Source of the DNA: Streptomyces sp. NBC_01237
GTDB taxonomy: Bacteria > Actinomycetota > Actinomycetes > Streptomycetales > Streptomycetaceae
DNA length: 64,000 nt
Direction of reading: 5' to 3'
NCBI RefSeq assembly: GCF_035917275.1
Contig: NZ_CP108508.1
Span: 7,998,001 to 8,062,000 of the forward strand
Below, one piece after another: positions 53,200-61,707 of this stretch. Position numbers and translations under genes: made by a program. Below the pieces are notes generated by a model. The model was not told where the DNA came from. It did not search any database and saw only the letters and a list, made by a program, of their open reading frames with translations. Every line of letters starts with the position of its first letter. Positions within the stretch are counted from its first letter, which is position 1.

Positions 53200-56100
53200 C
53201 TAGTCCTGCCCGCTTCCGTCGTCGTCCTCGTCCAGCTCCGGCCCGTCCGGGTCGCGCAACGGGCGCAGGGCGCCAGCGGCCGGGACGCTGGCGGTGAAGC
53301 TGTAGCGGCCGAGCAGGTTCAGGTTGCGGTGCTTGAGCGGGGACAGGCGGGCGATGTCCTCGTCGCGGATCTCGTGGCCCTCGGCGCGGAGCTGGGCGAC
53401 GGCGGCGTCGATGTACTTCGTGGTCCAGAGCACGATGGCGTTGAGGACCAGGCCGAGCGCGCCGAGCTGGTCCTCCATCCCGTCGCGGTACGCCTGGTGG
53501 ATGGTGCCGCGCTTGCCGTGGCACACGTCCCTCGCCAGCTTGTGGCGGGACTCCTGCACGGTGAGCTGCCGGTTCATCTGCCGCTGGTAGGTGTCGTCCA
53601 CCGGGTCGACCACGCGCAGCAGGTCGTAGGCGCGGACCTGGTTGGTGACCAGGGAACCGGCGACCTTCAGCATGTCCGGCCAGTGGATGATCACCTTGTT
53701 CAGGTTCACCCTGTTGCGGGCCAGGTCCTCCACCGCGCCGTACGTTCCGGTCTCGACGCCGGGCATCGTGGCCCGCCAGAACCGCTGGTCGTCCAGGTCG
53801 CGGAACCGCGGGCTGAAGTTGTAGCCGAGGATCTTGAACAGGCCGAACACCATGTCGGAGTACGAGGCGTTGTCGGTGGCCACCATCGCCGGCTTCACCC
53901 CGCCGTCCAGGTTCAGCAGGGCGTCCAGGATGTGCAGGGAGTCGCGCGGGGTGCCGGGCACGACCATCTGCCCGATGCCCGCGACCTGGTCGTTGACGGC
54001 GTTGAGCCAGGTGATGCCGCGCTTGAACCCGAAGTACTTCGGCGAGGGGGCGGCGTGGATGGTGCGCACCGGCACCTGGAAGCGCAGCCCGTCCACGGAG
54101 GCGAGCAGTCCGTCGCCCCAGTAGCGCACGATCGGGATGCCGGCCTGGGCGGCGATGAGCCGTGCGTTCGCCGCGGCGATGGTGTCGGCGCGCAGGTAGT
54201 ACTGGTCGACGTGCACGAGCCGGGCCCGGGTCAGGGCCTCGTAGCCGGGGTTGACCACCGGGGCCAGGCCGATGTTGCACGCCTCCGAGACCAGCAGCGC
54301 GACCACCGAGGTGGGCAGGTCCTTCATCCGGGTGGTGCCGTCGCCGAGGTGGACGAAGGCGTCGAGGAACCCGGTCCAGGCGTTCACCTCGAACAGCAGG
54401 TCCGGCAGGTCGATCTTCGGGAGCATCTTCTCGACTCGCTGGCGCAGCCAGGTCAGGGACTTCGGCTCGCCGAGCGCGCCGAGCTTGTCGACGTTCAGCT
54501 TCACCCGCCCGTCGTCCTGGACCTCGATGGAGACCTTCGCCGCCGGGCCCGCTTCCTCCAGACGTTCGGCGAGCTGCTTCCACCCGGCGTCCAGGCCGCG
54601 CACCAACTCCGCCAGATGCTCGGTGACGGGCATGTCCAGGCTCAGGGCCGCCAGGACGTCTTCCTCCACCGCGTCCCAGTCGGGCCCGTCCAGCAGCCGA
54701 GCGCGCGGGTTGGACCAGCGGTGCGAGGGCGAGGCGAAGACGTCGCGGTTGTTGAGGGCCCGATGCAGCTGCTCCAGCACGCACACCACGTACGCGTCCC
54801 GGTCTACTGCACCCTGAGGCAGATCCGGGTTGGCGTACACCGCCTTGCGCCACGCCGGCGGCACCAGCTTGTCGTCCACCTCGCGCGGCAGCAGCGGCTT
54901 GACCCCCACCTTCCGCCGCGCCAGCGCCGGAAGACCCCGCAATCCGGCCAGGACCCGCTTCCCGGCGCTCGCCGCGTCCAGCGCCTTCGACTCGCCCAGC
55001 AGCGCGAGGAACGGACGCACCGTGGCGTACCGGTTCGCGAGCGCGGCCCGCATGGCGACCTCGGCCGAGTTCTCGTCCTCGGGCACCAGGGTCACCACGG
55101 TGGCCGCCGCGCTCATCACGGCGGCGCGCGGGGCCACTTCCTCCACGGCTGCCCACAGGGCGGCCACGTCCAGGTCCGCGTCGTGCTCCTCTACCAACTC
55201 CAGCTCCTCGAACAGCACCTTCGCCGCCCGCGCGAGCACCCGTGACGCCTTCTCCAGCTGCGGCAGCGTCGACAGCCGCTCCTTCTCCGTCTTGCGCTTC
55301 GCGGCGTTCAGCAGCCGGGTGGCCATGAGGACCTGGAACAGGTCCAGGGCCTCGTCGATCGCCTTCGCCTCCTGGTGCCGCATCACCGCAGTGAGCATCG
55401 CCGTGCGCTTCGGCTCCGCCGCCCGCTCCAGCAGCGGCGCCTTCGACCCCAGCGCGTACCGGGCCAGCGCCGCCATCCGGTTCGGCGGGATCTGCGACAG
55501 CCTCAACCTGCCGAGCCGGTACGCACCGATCTCGTCCACCCGCTCCAGCGCACGGGCGAACGCCGTCCCCGTCGTCCGCGTCGGCGGCCGGCGCAGCCGC
55601 TCCAGCTCCGAGAACCGCGAGCCCTCCGGCGTCTTCAGCGTCGCCACTAGATCCCCGGGAAGCGCCGGGTCAGCGCGGCGGGCGGCGCCCGTGACCGTGG
55701 CGTGCAGGCGCTTCTCCGCGACCTGCCGCGCCTCCGACACCTGCCGGGCCAGCACCGACACCCCAGGCAGCAGGACCCGGTGACGGCGCAACCAGCCCAC
55801 CGCGTGGTCGAACAGCGCCTTCGGGCCCTCAGCGTGCGTCCACGCCCGCCCGTGCAGGAACGTACGGAATCGACGGCCCCATTCGGCGTCCTCGTAGGGG
55901 TGGTAGCCGTAGGCGTCCCGGATCTCCCACGCGTGGTCGTACAGCGTCTGGCGCCGCTCCGTGTACCGCTTGACCACGGACGGGTCCTCGATGCCGAGCT
56001 GCACGGCCAGGTGCTCGACCACCGGCCACGGCACCGCGAGCGGGTCCTCCAGGAACAGGCCGACGTACCGAACCGGGCACATCTGGAGCGCGAACCCGAG

Positions 56101-56247
56101 CCGGTGATACTCCGTCCGCCGCAGGGCGATCAGATCCCGGTCCACGTCGTCCAGGAAGAAGAACCGCTCCAGCTCGGGCCTCGTCGGCTCTTCGGCGAAC
56201 GTCCCGTACGCCTCTACCTGCTCATCCGTCAAAAACTCGACAGGCAC
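53200..56247 (-). CDS. tnpA: Tn3-family transposase
   Basis: This 1015-aa protein starts with ATG at 56247 and is full length for Tn3 TnpA. It begins with MPVEFLTDEQVEAYGTFAEE (DUF4158 N-terminal domain), and the catalytic DDE domain includes YYLRADTIAAANARLIAAQA, YWGDGLLASVDGLRF, MVATDNASYSDMVFGLFKIL and, later, HGKRGTIHQAYRDGMEDQLG, with the Asp and Glu of the Tn3 RNase H fold. The reading frame is uninterrupted. It is probably active in trans even though the resolvase is broken. Confidence 0.95.
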   Translation of the reverse strand: MPVEFLTDEQVEAYGTFAEEPTRPELERFFFLDDVDRDLIALRRTEYHRLGFALQMCPVRYVGLFLEDPLAVPWPVVEHLAVQLGIEDPSVVKRYTERRQTLYDHAWEIRDAYGYHPYEDAEWGRRFRTFLHGRAWTHAEGPKALFDHAVGWLRRHRVLLPGVSVLARQVSEARQVAEKRLHATVTGAARRADPALPGDLVATLKTPEGSRFSELERLRRPPTRTTGTAFARALERVDEIGAYRLGRLRLSQIPPNRMAALARYALGSKAPLLERAAEPKRTAMLTAVMRHQEAKAIDEALDLFQVLMATRLLNAAKRKTEKERLSTLPQLEKASRVLARAAKVLFEELELVEEHDADLDVAALWAAVEEVAPRAAVMSAAATVVTLVPEDENSAEVAMRAALANRYATVRPFLALLGESKALDAASAGKRVLAGLRGLPALARRKVGVKPLLPREVDDKLVPPAWRKAVYANPDLPQGAVDRDAYVVCVLEQLHRALNNRDVFASPSHRWSNPRARLLDGPDWDAVEEDVLAALSLDMPVTEHLAELVRGLDAGWKQLAERLEEAGPAAKVSIEVQDDGRVKLNVDKLGALGEPKSLTWLRQRVEKMLPKIDLPDLLFEVNAWTGFLDAFVHLGDGTTRMKDLPTSVVALLVSEACNIGLAPVVNPGYEALTRARLVHVDQYYLRADTIAAANARLIAAQAGIPIVRYWGDGLLASVDGLRFQVPVRTIHAAPSPKYFGFKRGITWLNAVNDQVAGIGQMVVPGTPRDSLHILDALLNLDGGVKPAMVATDNASYSDMVFGLFKILGYNFSPRFRDLDDQRFWRATMPGVETGTYGAVEDLARNRVNLNKVIIHWPDMLKVAGSLVTNQVRAYDLLRVVDPVDDTYQRQMNRQLTVQESRHKLARDVCHGKRGTIHQAYRDGMEDQLGALGLVLNAIVLWTTKYIDAAVAQLRAEGHEIRDEDIARLSPLKHRNLNLLGRYSFTASVPAAGALRPLRDPDGPELDEDDDGSGQD

Positions 56248-56343
56248 CCCGGACCTCCAGACAATCGATCAATACGACTGCCGAAGGTTCGACCCCCACA
56301 GAAGCCCAGGTCAAAGCCCTCTCAAGACCAGGCAAGGCTTAGG

Positions 56344-56380
56344 TTAGCGCCGGTTTTCGTTCCGATGTTCCTCAAGCCCC
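56344..56380 (-). repeat. right terminal repeat of the Tn3 transposon
   Basis: The reverse complement begins GGGGCTTGAGG and contains GGAACGAAAAC, the conserved block of Tn3 ends, ending CGCTAA. It lies 97 bp upstream of the tnpA start. Confidence 0.7.
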
Positions 56381-56388
56381 GGTAAGGT

Positions 56389-57198
56389 CTACGGTTTTCG
56401 GGAGAGTGGCTGTCCGGAGCTGCGGCTGCTGTGGCGGTGTTTGTAGGCGAGCGCAGCCCGGATGCTTGCGTCGAGCCGGTCCGGGGGCGGTTGCCGTTGC
56501 TCGTGCCGCTGCTCGCCGTAGGCCTCCACGTGCACGGCTTCGGGTTCTCGCTTGCGGAGAAGGGCCTGGGTCTGGCGTTCGGCGGCGGCGCGGATGCGGG
56601 CGTCTATTTCGGTTTCCTCGTTGTGCCGGCTGGTCTGGTGCGCGGCGAGTGTGAGCCGGTATCCGTTCGAGGCGGTCTCGCGGGTCCGTACCGGAGTCTC
56701 GGGCGCCGGAGCAGGTGCCGGGGCGACGGTTGCGGCTCGCTCGGTGTGCGCGGCCGCACGCGTGGAGGGCGGCAGGACGTGCAGGGTGCGGACCTTCGAG
56801 CCCGGCACCGACTGGTTGATGCGGGCGATCAGCTTCGGCGCGGTCCACCGGAGCATCGTGCCCTCGGCCGCGGTTTTGGGAACGACGTCGAGCTGCCCGG
56901 TGTCGACGTTGAGTTGCACTGCTTGGGTGCGCCCGGTGAGGTCCGGGGCGACTGCGGTCACGATGGCCTCCCATTCGGCAAAGACACCGCCGCCGGCAGT
57001 CGGGGCCGTCCACCCGCGTTCGCCGACCAACGCGTTGATCGCGTCTCCGAGGCCGAGCGGATCGCGTCCGCTGCGGCGGGCCCGGTGGGGGCGCTTCTCG
57101 TCGTTTTTGCGAGCGGGCCGGTTGCCGCGCTGGCGGGCGTCGCTCTGTGCGGCGCGCAGGGCGACGCGGGCGAGGTCGACGCCGGACACCTCGCTCAT
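56389..57198 (-). CDS. DUF721 (DciA-like) protein
   Basis: The ATG at 57198 overlaps the Rep stop by 4 bp. The 269-aa protein opens with SGVDLARVALRAAQSDARQR and has the DUF721 core: DAINALVGERGWTA, WEAIVTAVAPDLTGRTQAVQ, LRWTAPKLIARINQSVPGSK and VRTLHVLPP. DciA binds and loads the replicative helicase DnaB. The C-terminal half is a long, charged, Arg/Glu-rich tail, unlike chromosomal DciA. Coupling with Rep suggests a plasmid helicase-loading role. Its end lies 9 bp from the Tn3 element, which may have trimmed it. Confidence 0.85.
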   Translation of the reverse strand: MSEVSGVDLARVALRAAQSDARQRGNRPARKNDEKRPHRARRSGRDPLGLGDAINALVGERGWTAPTAGGGVFAEWEAIVTAVAPDLTGRTQAVQLNVDTGQLDVVPKTAAEGTMLRWTAPKLIARINQSVPGSKVRTLHVLPPSTRAAAHTERAATVAPAPAPAPETPVRTRETASNGYRLTLAAHQTSRHNEETEIDARIRAAAERQTQALLRKREPEAVHVEAYGEQRHEQRQPPPDRLDASIRAALAYKHRHSSRSSGQPLSRKP

Positions 57199-59492
57199 GC
57201 CTGCCGCCAGGTGGTGTGGCCGAGGTTCAGGTGCCCAAGGCCGGAGATGCGCTGCACTTGTGCGACGAATGCCCTGGTGAACAGGCGCTGTGCCGAGTGC
57301 TCGCCGTACCGGTCGATGTGGTCGTGGACGAGCTGGTGGTCGGCGGCGGCGCGGTTACGCCAGTCCAGGACCTGCTCGCGGGTGAGGTCTTCGAGGATCA
57401 GCTCCTGGTCGCCGTCGCCGTCGCCGTCGCCGTCGACGACTTCGGCTTCCGGAATGACAGGCGCCGGGTGCGTCGCGAACGGCACGATCGGAACCGTTGG
57501 CGCGCCCGAAGGGGCAACATCGGGCTGCGATGGTTTCGCAGCGGCCGCGGCTGCGGTGCGGTCCCCTGCGGCGGCCCGTCGGGCCCGGACCTGCTCCCGC
57601 TCGTGCTCGCGGGCCCATCCCCTGGCCGTCACGGTCTCGTGGAGCCGCTGCTCGGCGGCCTTGCGGCGTTCGGTCCCGGAGGCGTGCGGCATCGCGGTCT
57701 CGACGGCGGCCGCGACCGCTTGACGCTGGGCATGGCGGTCGGCCTGCCGGTCCGCGCAGCGTGGGCAGTCCCGGCCGGAGCCGAGAAGCGCGCCGTCGTC
57801 GCACCGGATGTCGGCGCACTGCTGACGCTGGGGCAGGCCCCGGGCGATCAGCCAGCCGACCGGGTCCGTGATCGGCCCGCCCAGCCGCATCTGGTCGCCC
57901 AGACGCCGGGTGAGCCGGGCAGTGAGGACCTTCGGCGCGTCGGTGCGGCCGGCGAACCCGACGATCCGCGCCAGCTCGCTACGGGTCGCGGCCTCGACCA
58001 GCCGTCGGGCGGCCTGTCGGTCCAGGCGCGCCCACAACAGCTGGACCGGATCCAGGACGGCCCGCAGGTTCTCCGACGGCCGGACCGCCGCCCTCCCCCG
58101 CTGCTGGCTGTTCCGTCCCGGTCCGTCCATGGGCCGCGCCGAAGTTGAGGCCACCGGCCGATTGCTGGGCTTCCTGCTGCTTGACGACGGGGACTTCTTC
58201 GGCTTCTCCCCGCGCAGCGGGCGACCTTGGCTGCCGATCAGCGTCAGCCGGGATGCGGCATCGCCGTCGGCGGCCTGGTCCTCGCGCTCGCACGCGCGGT
58301 CCGGCAGCCGGTGGTCACCCCCACGGCCTTCGCCGGAAAAGCAACCAGAGAGCGAGAGAGACCCACCGGGGGGAGCCATAGGAGCGTGGAGAGAGTGAAG
58401 GTGTGCACTACCGGCGAGGTCTGGAGATCCAGGTGTCCTGGCCTCCGGCGCACCGGGCACCTCAGTAATCACACGGGTCACGCTCTGTTCTGCGGGCTCA
58501 TGATCTCCGGATGCAGTAACCGGGAGGTCTGCAATCACAGAGGCGGACGCCTTGCGGGCCTCCATGACGAAGCGTCCGTACGCCTCGGCGACCGGACGGA
58601 TCCGCACCCGCGACCGGCCGTGCAGACCCGAACCGGTCCCAAGCCGTTCCACCAGCACCGGACCGTCCTGCGCCCCCAGCCGCGCAAGCACCTTCGCCCC
58701 GGCCGACGCCGAGCAGCCCAACAGCCTTGCGACCGTCACGGCGGGGCGGCCCCGCTCGGTATCGACCGACCCCGAGCACAGCCGCATCCAGCCCTGCGAG
58801 CTGGTGCTCAGCACCATCAGCAGCAGTCCGAGCCGGTCCGTCGCGGCACCACGGCCGGTTCGGCCGGCGAGCAGCCCCGGCGGGGTCACCGAACCGTCCC
58901 GGTGCGTCCAGCCAGGTCCGAACAACACCTCGACGAGGCGCAGCAGCACCGCGAGCTCGGCACGCGACAGTGCCAGCACATGCTGCCGGTCCCCCGCGTG
59001 CTGCGCCCGGTACATCGGTACAACCCAGCACTCCAGGCCGGTCGTCCGCCCGAAGTCGCTCGTCGACGGTTTCGCCCCGAGGAGACCTGCGGCCCGGAGC
59101 TGCGGCAGCACGGTGTGCCCCACCTGCGATCTCCCCAGCCCCAGCCACCGGCCGAGCTCCCTGGTGGTGATGGCCGTCCGGTAGTCGTCCCGGACCCGGG
59201 CCTTGGCGGTCAGCACCACGGCAGCGAGGCGGGCACCGTCCGACGTCGTCCGCGCCGGGTCCCGCACCAGGGCCCGGACCGCGGCCAGCAGGCGGGTCCG
59301 CATCGTCTCCGTGAGCTGGAGCGGGTTACCCAGGTCCAGCTGCGTCACGGGGCCCGCCTGGTCCGGTACGGCACGCAAGGTGCCGCCGCGGCGGCGCTTG
59401 TGCGGGGTGGTTGTGGCAGCCCTGGCTGCCACGGCGCTCACCGGCCCAGCCAGGCGATACGCAGACAGCCGCCGACAGACAGCAGACGGCAC
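57195..59492 (-). CDS. probable replication initiator (winged helix plus zinc ribbon)
   Basis: This 765-aa protein has its start unclear; GTG 59492 is the longest and homology-like sequence starts near VTQLDLGNPLQLTETMRTRL. It has a winged-helix region (TTRELGRWLGLGRSQVGHTV, LPQLRAAGLLGAK) and a second one (VTVARLLGCSASAGAKVLAR). A long Ser/Arg-rich linker follows, then a C-terminal part with CADIRCDDGALLGSGRDCPR, a four-Cys zinc ribbon. A GACGGC microsatellite near 57408-57440 encodes DGDGDGDGD. The size and the DUF721 partner resemble Rep proteins of Streptomyces linear plasmids (from memory). DNA binding at an origin is inference. Confidence 0.65.
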   Translation of the reverse strand: MPSAVCRRLSAYRLAGPVSAVAARAATTTPHKRRRGGTLRAVPDQAGPVTQLDLGNPLQLTETMRTRLLAAVRALVRDPARTTSDGARLAAVVLTAKARVRDDYRTAITTRELGRWLGLGRSQVGHTVLPQLRAAGLLGAKPSTSDFGRTTGLECWVVPMYRAQHAGDRQHVLALSRAELAVLLRLVEVLFGPGWTHRDGSVTPPGLLAGRTGRGAATDRLGLLLMVLSTSSQGWMRLCSGSVDTERGRPAVTVARLLGCSASAGAKVLARLGAQDGPVLVERLGTGSGLHGRSRVRIRPVAEAYGRFVMEARKASASVIADLPVTASGDHEPAEQSVTRVITEVPGAPEARTPGSPDLAGSAHLHSLHAPMAPPGGSLSLSGCFSGEGRGGDHRLPDRACEREDQAADGDAASRLTLIGSQGRPLRGEKPKKSPSSSSRKPSNRPVASTSARPMDGPGRNSQQRGRAAVRPSENLRAVLDPVQLLWARLDRQAARRLVEAATRSELARIVGFAGRTDAPKVLTARLTRRLGDQMRLGGPITDPVGWLIARGLPQRQQCADIRCDDGALLGSGRDCPRCADRQADRHAQRQAVAAAVETAMPHASGTERRKAAEQRLHETVTARGWAREHEREQVRARRAAAGDRTAAAAAAKPSQPDVAPSGAPTVPIVPFATHPAPVIPEAEVVDGDGDGDGDQELILEDLTREQVLDWRNRAAADHQLVHDHIDRYGEHSAQRLFTRAFVAQVQRISGLGHLNLGHTTWRQA

Positions 59493-59773
59493 GGCAGGAC
59501 GCGGCGGGTCTCGAGGGCGTAACTATGATCCACACCCGGCCCAAGTGAAAAGCCGGGGCTGGATGTGACGGCGACGCCGGAAAAACCTGCAGAGAGCCCG
59601 GCTGGCAGCCGGAACATCTGGTGCATTTTGGTGGATCTCCCCTGTTCAGGGGAGCCGTGACCAGCAAATGTGACCCATCAGGGCCCAGGGGTAGTGGCAG
59701 ACCACAAGGTGGTCCGCTTAGTAGCTGTTTCCGATCCCAGGTTCTGGGCAGATTTGCGCCCTAGCCTGGACCG
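59493..59773. other. divergent region upstream of Rep, candidate origin
   Basis: These 281 bp separate the Rep gene from a divergent zinc-finger gene. They are less GC-rich than the genes and contain the hairpin CTCCCCTG/CAGGGGAG (59637-59654). No long iterons were found. Origins of such plasmids often lie in or next to rep, so this is the best candidate in the window. Confidence 0.35.
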
Positions 59774-60085
59774 GTGTCTGAGGGTGCCAGGAGGGCTGGC
59801 GAGAGGGGCTGTCGGGCTTGCGGCGAACGCCTCAGGCCGGGTGCCCGGCCCGAGGCGGTGTTCTGCTCGTCGGTATGTCGTTCCAGGCAGTGGCGCAAGG
59901 AGCAACGGCTGCGGAAGCGGTTGGCGGCCGTCCAGGGTGAAGCCGGCGCGGTCGAGTGCCCGGAGTGCGGAGCTCGCTGGGTGGCCGGTGTTGACCGCCG
60001 CTCGGACGCCCGGTTCTGCTCGCGACGGTGCGTCGTGAGGGCCTGGCGGAAGCGGAAGGATCCGTTCGCGGACCGTTCACAGTGA
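59774..60085 (+). CDS. tandem zinc-finger protein
   Basis: This 103-aa protein starts at GTG 59774. It has two copies of one motif: CRACG...FCSSVCRSRQWRK and CPECG...FCSRRCVVRAWRK, each with CxxC and CxxxC about 18 residues apart. The fold is therefore an internal duplication of a small four-Cys finger with a basic C-terminal helix, typical of nucleic-acid binding. It is divergent from the Rep gene. Confidence 0.75.
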   Translation: MSEGARRAGERGCRACGERLRPGARPEAVFCSSVCRSRQWRKEQRLRKRLAAVQGEAGAVECPECGARWVAGVDRRSDARFCSRRCVVRAWRKRKDPFADRSQ

Positions 60086-60130
60086 CCACTGACCGAACGC
60101 ATCCTCGGACCGGTTCCGTTCACAGAACGG
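60073..60130. repeat. short direct and inverted repeats upstream of the DUF6192 gene
   Basis: CCGTTCACAG occurs at 60073-60082 and 60116-60125. The second copy is part of the palindrome CCGTTCACAGAACGG (60116-60130). GTGACCACTGACC lies between. These could be operator half-sites for RacP or the zinc-finger protein. Confidence 0.45.
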
Positions 60131-60252
60131 TCAATTGTGGTCATTCCTTGTGATCTTCGTATTTACGGTCCGACTCTCGGAAGCAGATGCGGTCCTTGCC
60201 CTGTCGCGGCCCCAAGTGCCGTGCCTCGGGCCGTATTTGGATGGTGAAAGCC

Positions 60253-61248
60253 ATGTCCGAGCAGATTGAGAGCATCGGAGCCGTCAGCCAGTCCCGCTAC
60301 GAGCAGATCGTTGCCGAGCTGCGGAAAGTCGTCGAACAGCAAACCCGCGGCAAGTTCACGATCGGCGACCGGGCCCTGGAGATCGAGCCGGTCAGGCCCC
60401 GTGGCGGCACCCCGGACACCGAGTGGACAGTTCGGGAGTCCCTGGTCCGTCTGGCCGAGGACATCGGCCTGACGTTCAACACGGTGAAGAACGCGAGGTG
60501 GAACGCGTCGCGCTGGCCGAAGGAACACCGCCAGGCCGACGTGTCGTTCACGATCCACCGCATCCTGGGCCGGATCGAGGACGACACGGAGAGGTGGGCC
60601 GCGATCAAGAGCCCTCCCGAGGGCAAATCGCGGTGGACTGCGGACGACGCCAGGCGGCGGGTCGGCTGGACGGTCGACAGCCCGGAGACCCCGCAGGAGA
60701 GGATCACCGCGATTCACCACCTGGCCCAGGACGAGGAGGTTGCCGCGACGGTGACCACCGATTTCCTCCGGCGCCCGCAGGTCGCGGCCAAAGTCTCCAC
60801 GGAGAACAAGGTCCGGGTGGTGGAGGAACTGACCCGCGACGAGGGCGTCGCCACCACGGCGGCAACGAACCTCCTGCGGCGGCCGGACGTCGCGTTCAAG
60901 GCGATGAGCGATGACACCGCCCGTTTCCAGGTCAACCATGCTCAGAACGAACGCAGCCGGCAAGCCCGTCAGCACTTCGAGGACACCAGCCCGGTCGCCC
61001 CGGCGGTCCGAAACATCGACCGGACGGTGGAGTTCCTGGACCTGGTGACCGCCTGCCACGCGTTCGTCGCCGCGGCCGGCCGCACCGTCCCCGGCCTGCG
61101 CGACCGGACCCTGTCCGAAGACGAAGGCGCCATCGTCCACCAGAACGTCGCGAAAGTGCGGGCGACGCTGGACTGGATCGAGACCGCGGTCGACACCGGC
61201 AAGGTCGACATGGACGACGAGCTCGCGGCCATGCTGCGGGGCGAGTAG
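60253..61248 (+). CDS. DUF6192 family protein
   Basis: The ATG at 60253 gives 331 aa; ATG 60241 is an in-frame alternative. The conserved pattern is SQSRYEQIVAELRKVVEQQT, FTIGDRALEIEP, LVRLAEDIGLTFNTVKNARW, WPKEHRQADVSFTIHRILGR, then repeats with RRPQVAAKV and RRPDVAFKA, and LVTACHAFVAAAGRTVPGLR. This is a large Streptomyces family with a helix-turn-helix-like first third, found on plasmids and near chromosome ends. The RacP gene follows 2 bp after the stop. Confidence 0.85.
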   Translation: MSEQIESIGAVSQSRYEQIVAELRKVVEQQTRGKFTIGDRALEIEPVRPRGGTPDTEWTVRESLVRLAEDIGLTFNTVKNARWNASRWPKEHRQADVSFTIHRILGRIEDDTERWAAIKSPPEGKSRWTADDARRRVGWTVDSPETPQERITAIHHLAQDEEVAATVTTDFLRRPQVAAKVSTENKVRVVEELTRDEGVATTAATNLLRRPDVAFKAMSDDTARFQVNHAQNERSRQARQHFEDTSPVAPAVRNIDRTVEFLDLVTACHAFVAAAGRTVPGLRDRTLSEDEGAIVHQNVAKVRATLDWIETAVDTGKVDMDDELAAMLRGE

Positions 61249-61250
61249 TC

Positions 61251-61670
61251 GTGCCCCGCGCCTCCCGGCGCAAAGGGGACGCCGCCAGACGGCACGCGGA
61301 CACCGTCCGCTTCGTCCTCTTCGAAGCCCGCCCGGCCGGACTGGAGTTCCACCAGCTGGTCCGCGCCAGCGCACTCTCCCCGCACCAGGTCCGATCCGGC
61401 CTGGCCGCGCTGAAGGACGAGGCCGGGTCGAAAGGCTGGCCGCCGCTGATCTGGAATCGGCTCGACGGCTACCAGCTCGGCGCGGAACGGGCCGCGCTGG
61501 AAGCCTACGAACGACAGGTCGTGGGCGAGAAACTGACCCAGTTCCGGCGGTTCATCACCGGCACCGTCGCACCGCACGCCGCCGCCCACCCGAACGACAA
61601 GTGGGTACGGCACATCGTCGCCCAGCTCAACTCCATCGAATCCACACTCGACCTCATCGCCTCAGCCTGA
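61251..61670 (+). CDS. racP: RacP-like helix-turn-helix protein
   Basis: The GTG at 61251 lies 2 bp after the DUF6192 stop. This 139-aa protein has a winged-helix start (LEFHQLVRASALSPHQVRSG, LAALKDEAGS) and the tail YERQVVGEKLTQFRRFITGT. It matches the proteins annotated RacP in Streptomyces, which always follow a DUF6192 gene as far as I recall. It probably regulates or assists the pair; the mechanism is unknown. Confidence 0.75.
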   Translation: MPRASRRKGDAARRHADTVRFVLFEARPAGLEFHQLVRASALSPHQVRSGLAALKDEAGSKGWPPLIWNRLDGYQLGAERAALEAYERQVVGEKLTQFRRFITGTVAPHAAAHPNDKWVRHIVAQLNSIESTLDLIASA

Positions 61671-61707
61671 CCTACCCCCGCACCCATGTCTGGAGACACC
61701 TGTTGCC

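Larger units (their letters stand above)
51470..56380. mobile_element. Tn3-family transposon with resolvase, secreted-protein passenger and tnpA
   Basis: A frameshifted resolvase, a palindromic res-like site, a small secreted-protein gene and a full-length tnpA all lie between two related ends. The right end, read inwards, is GGGGCTTGAGGAACATCGGA, ACGAAAACCGG, CGCTAA, which matches the Tn3 consensus with GGAACGAAAAC. The left end near 51472-51505 (GGCTTTGGGGAACATTGGTA) is a degenerate match. No 5-bp target duplication is evident. The element abuts the 3' end of the DUF721 gene. Confidence 0.75.

Noticed and set aside
53105..55245. Long plus- and minus-strand frames over tnpA
   Set aside because: They are shifted shadows of the transposase, which has an uninterrupted frame with DDE motifs.
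59493..59773. Iterons for a plasmid origin
   Set aside because: Only a single short hairpin was found and no tandem repeats of 15-25 bp, so an iteron origin is not claimed.
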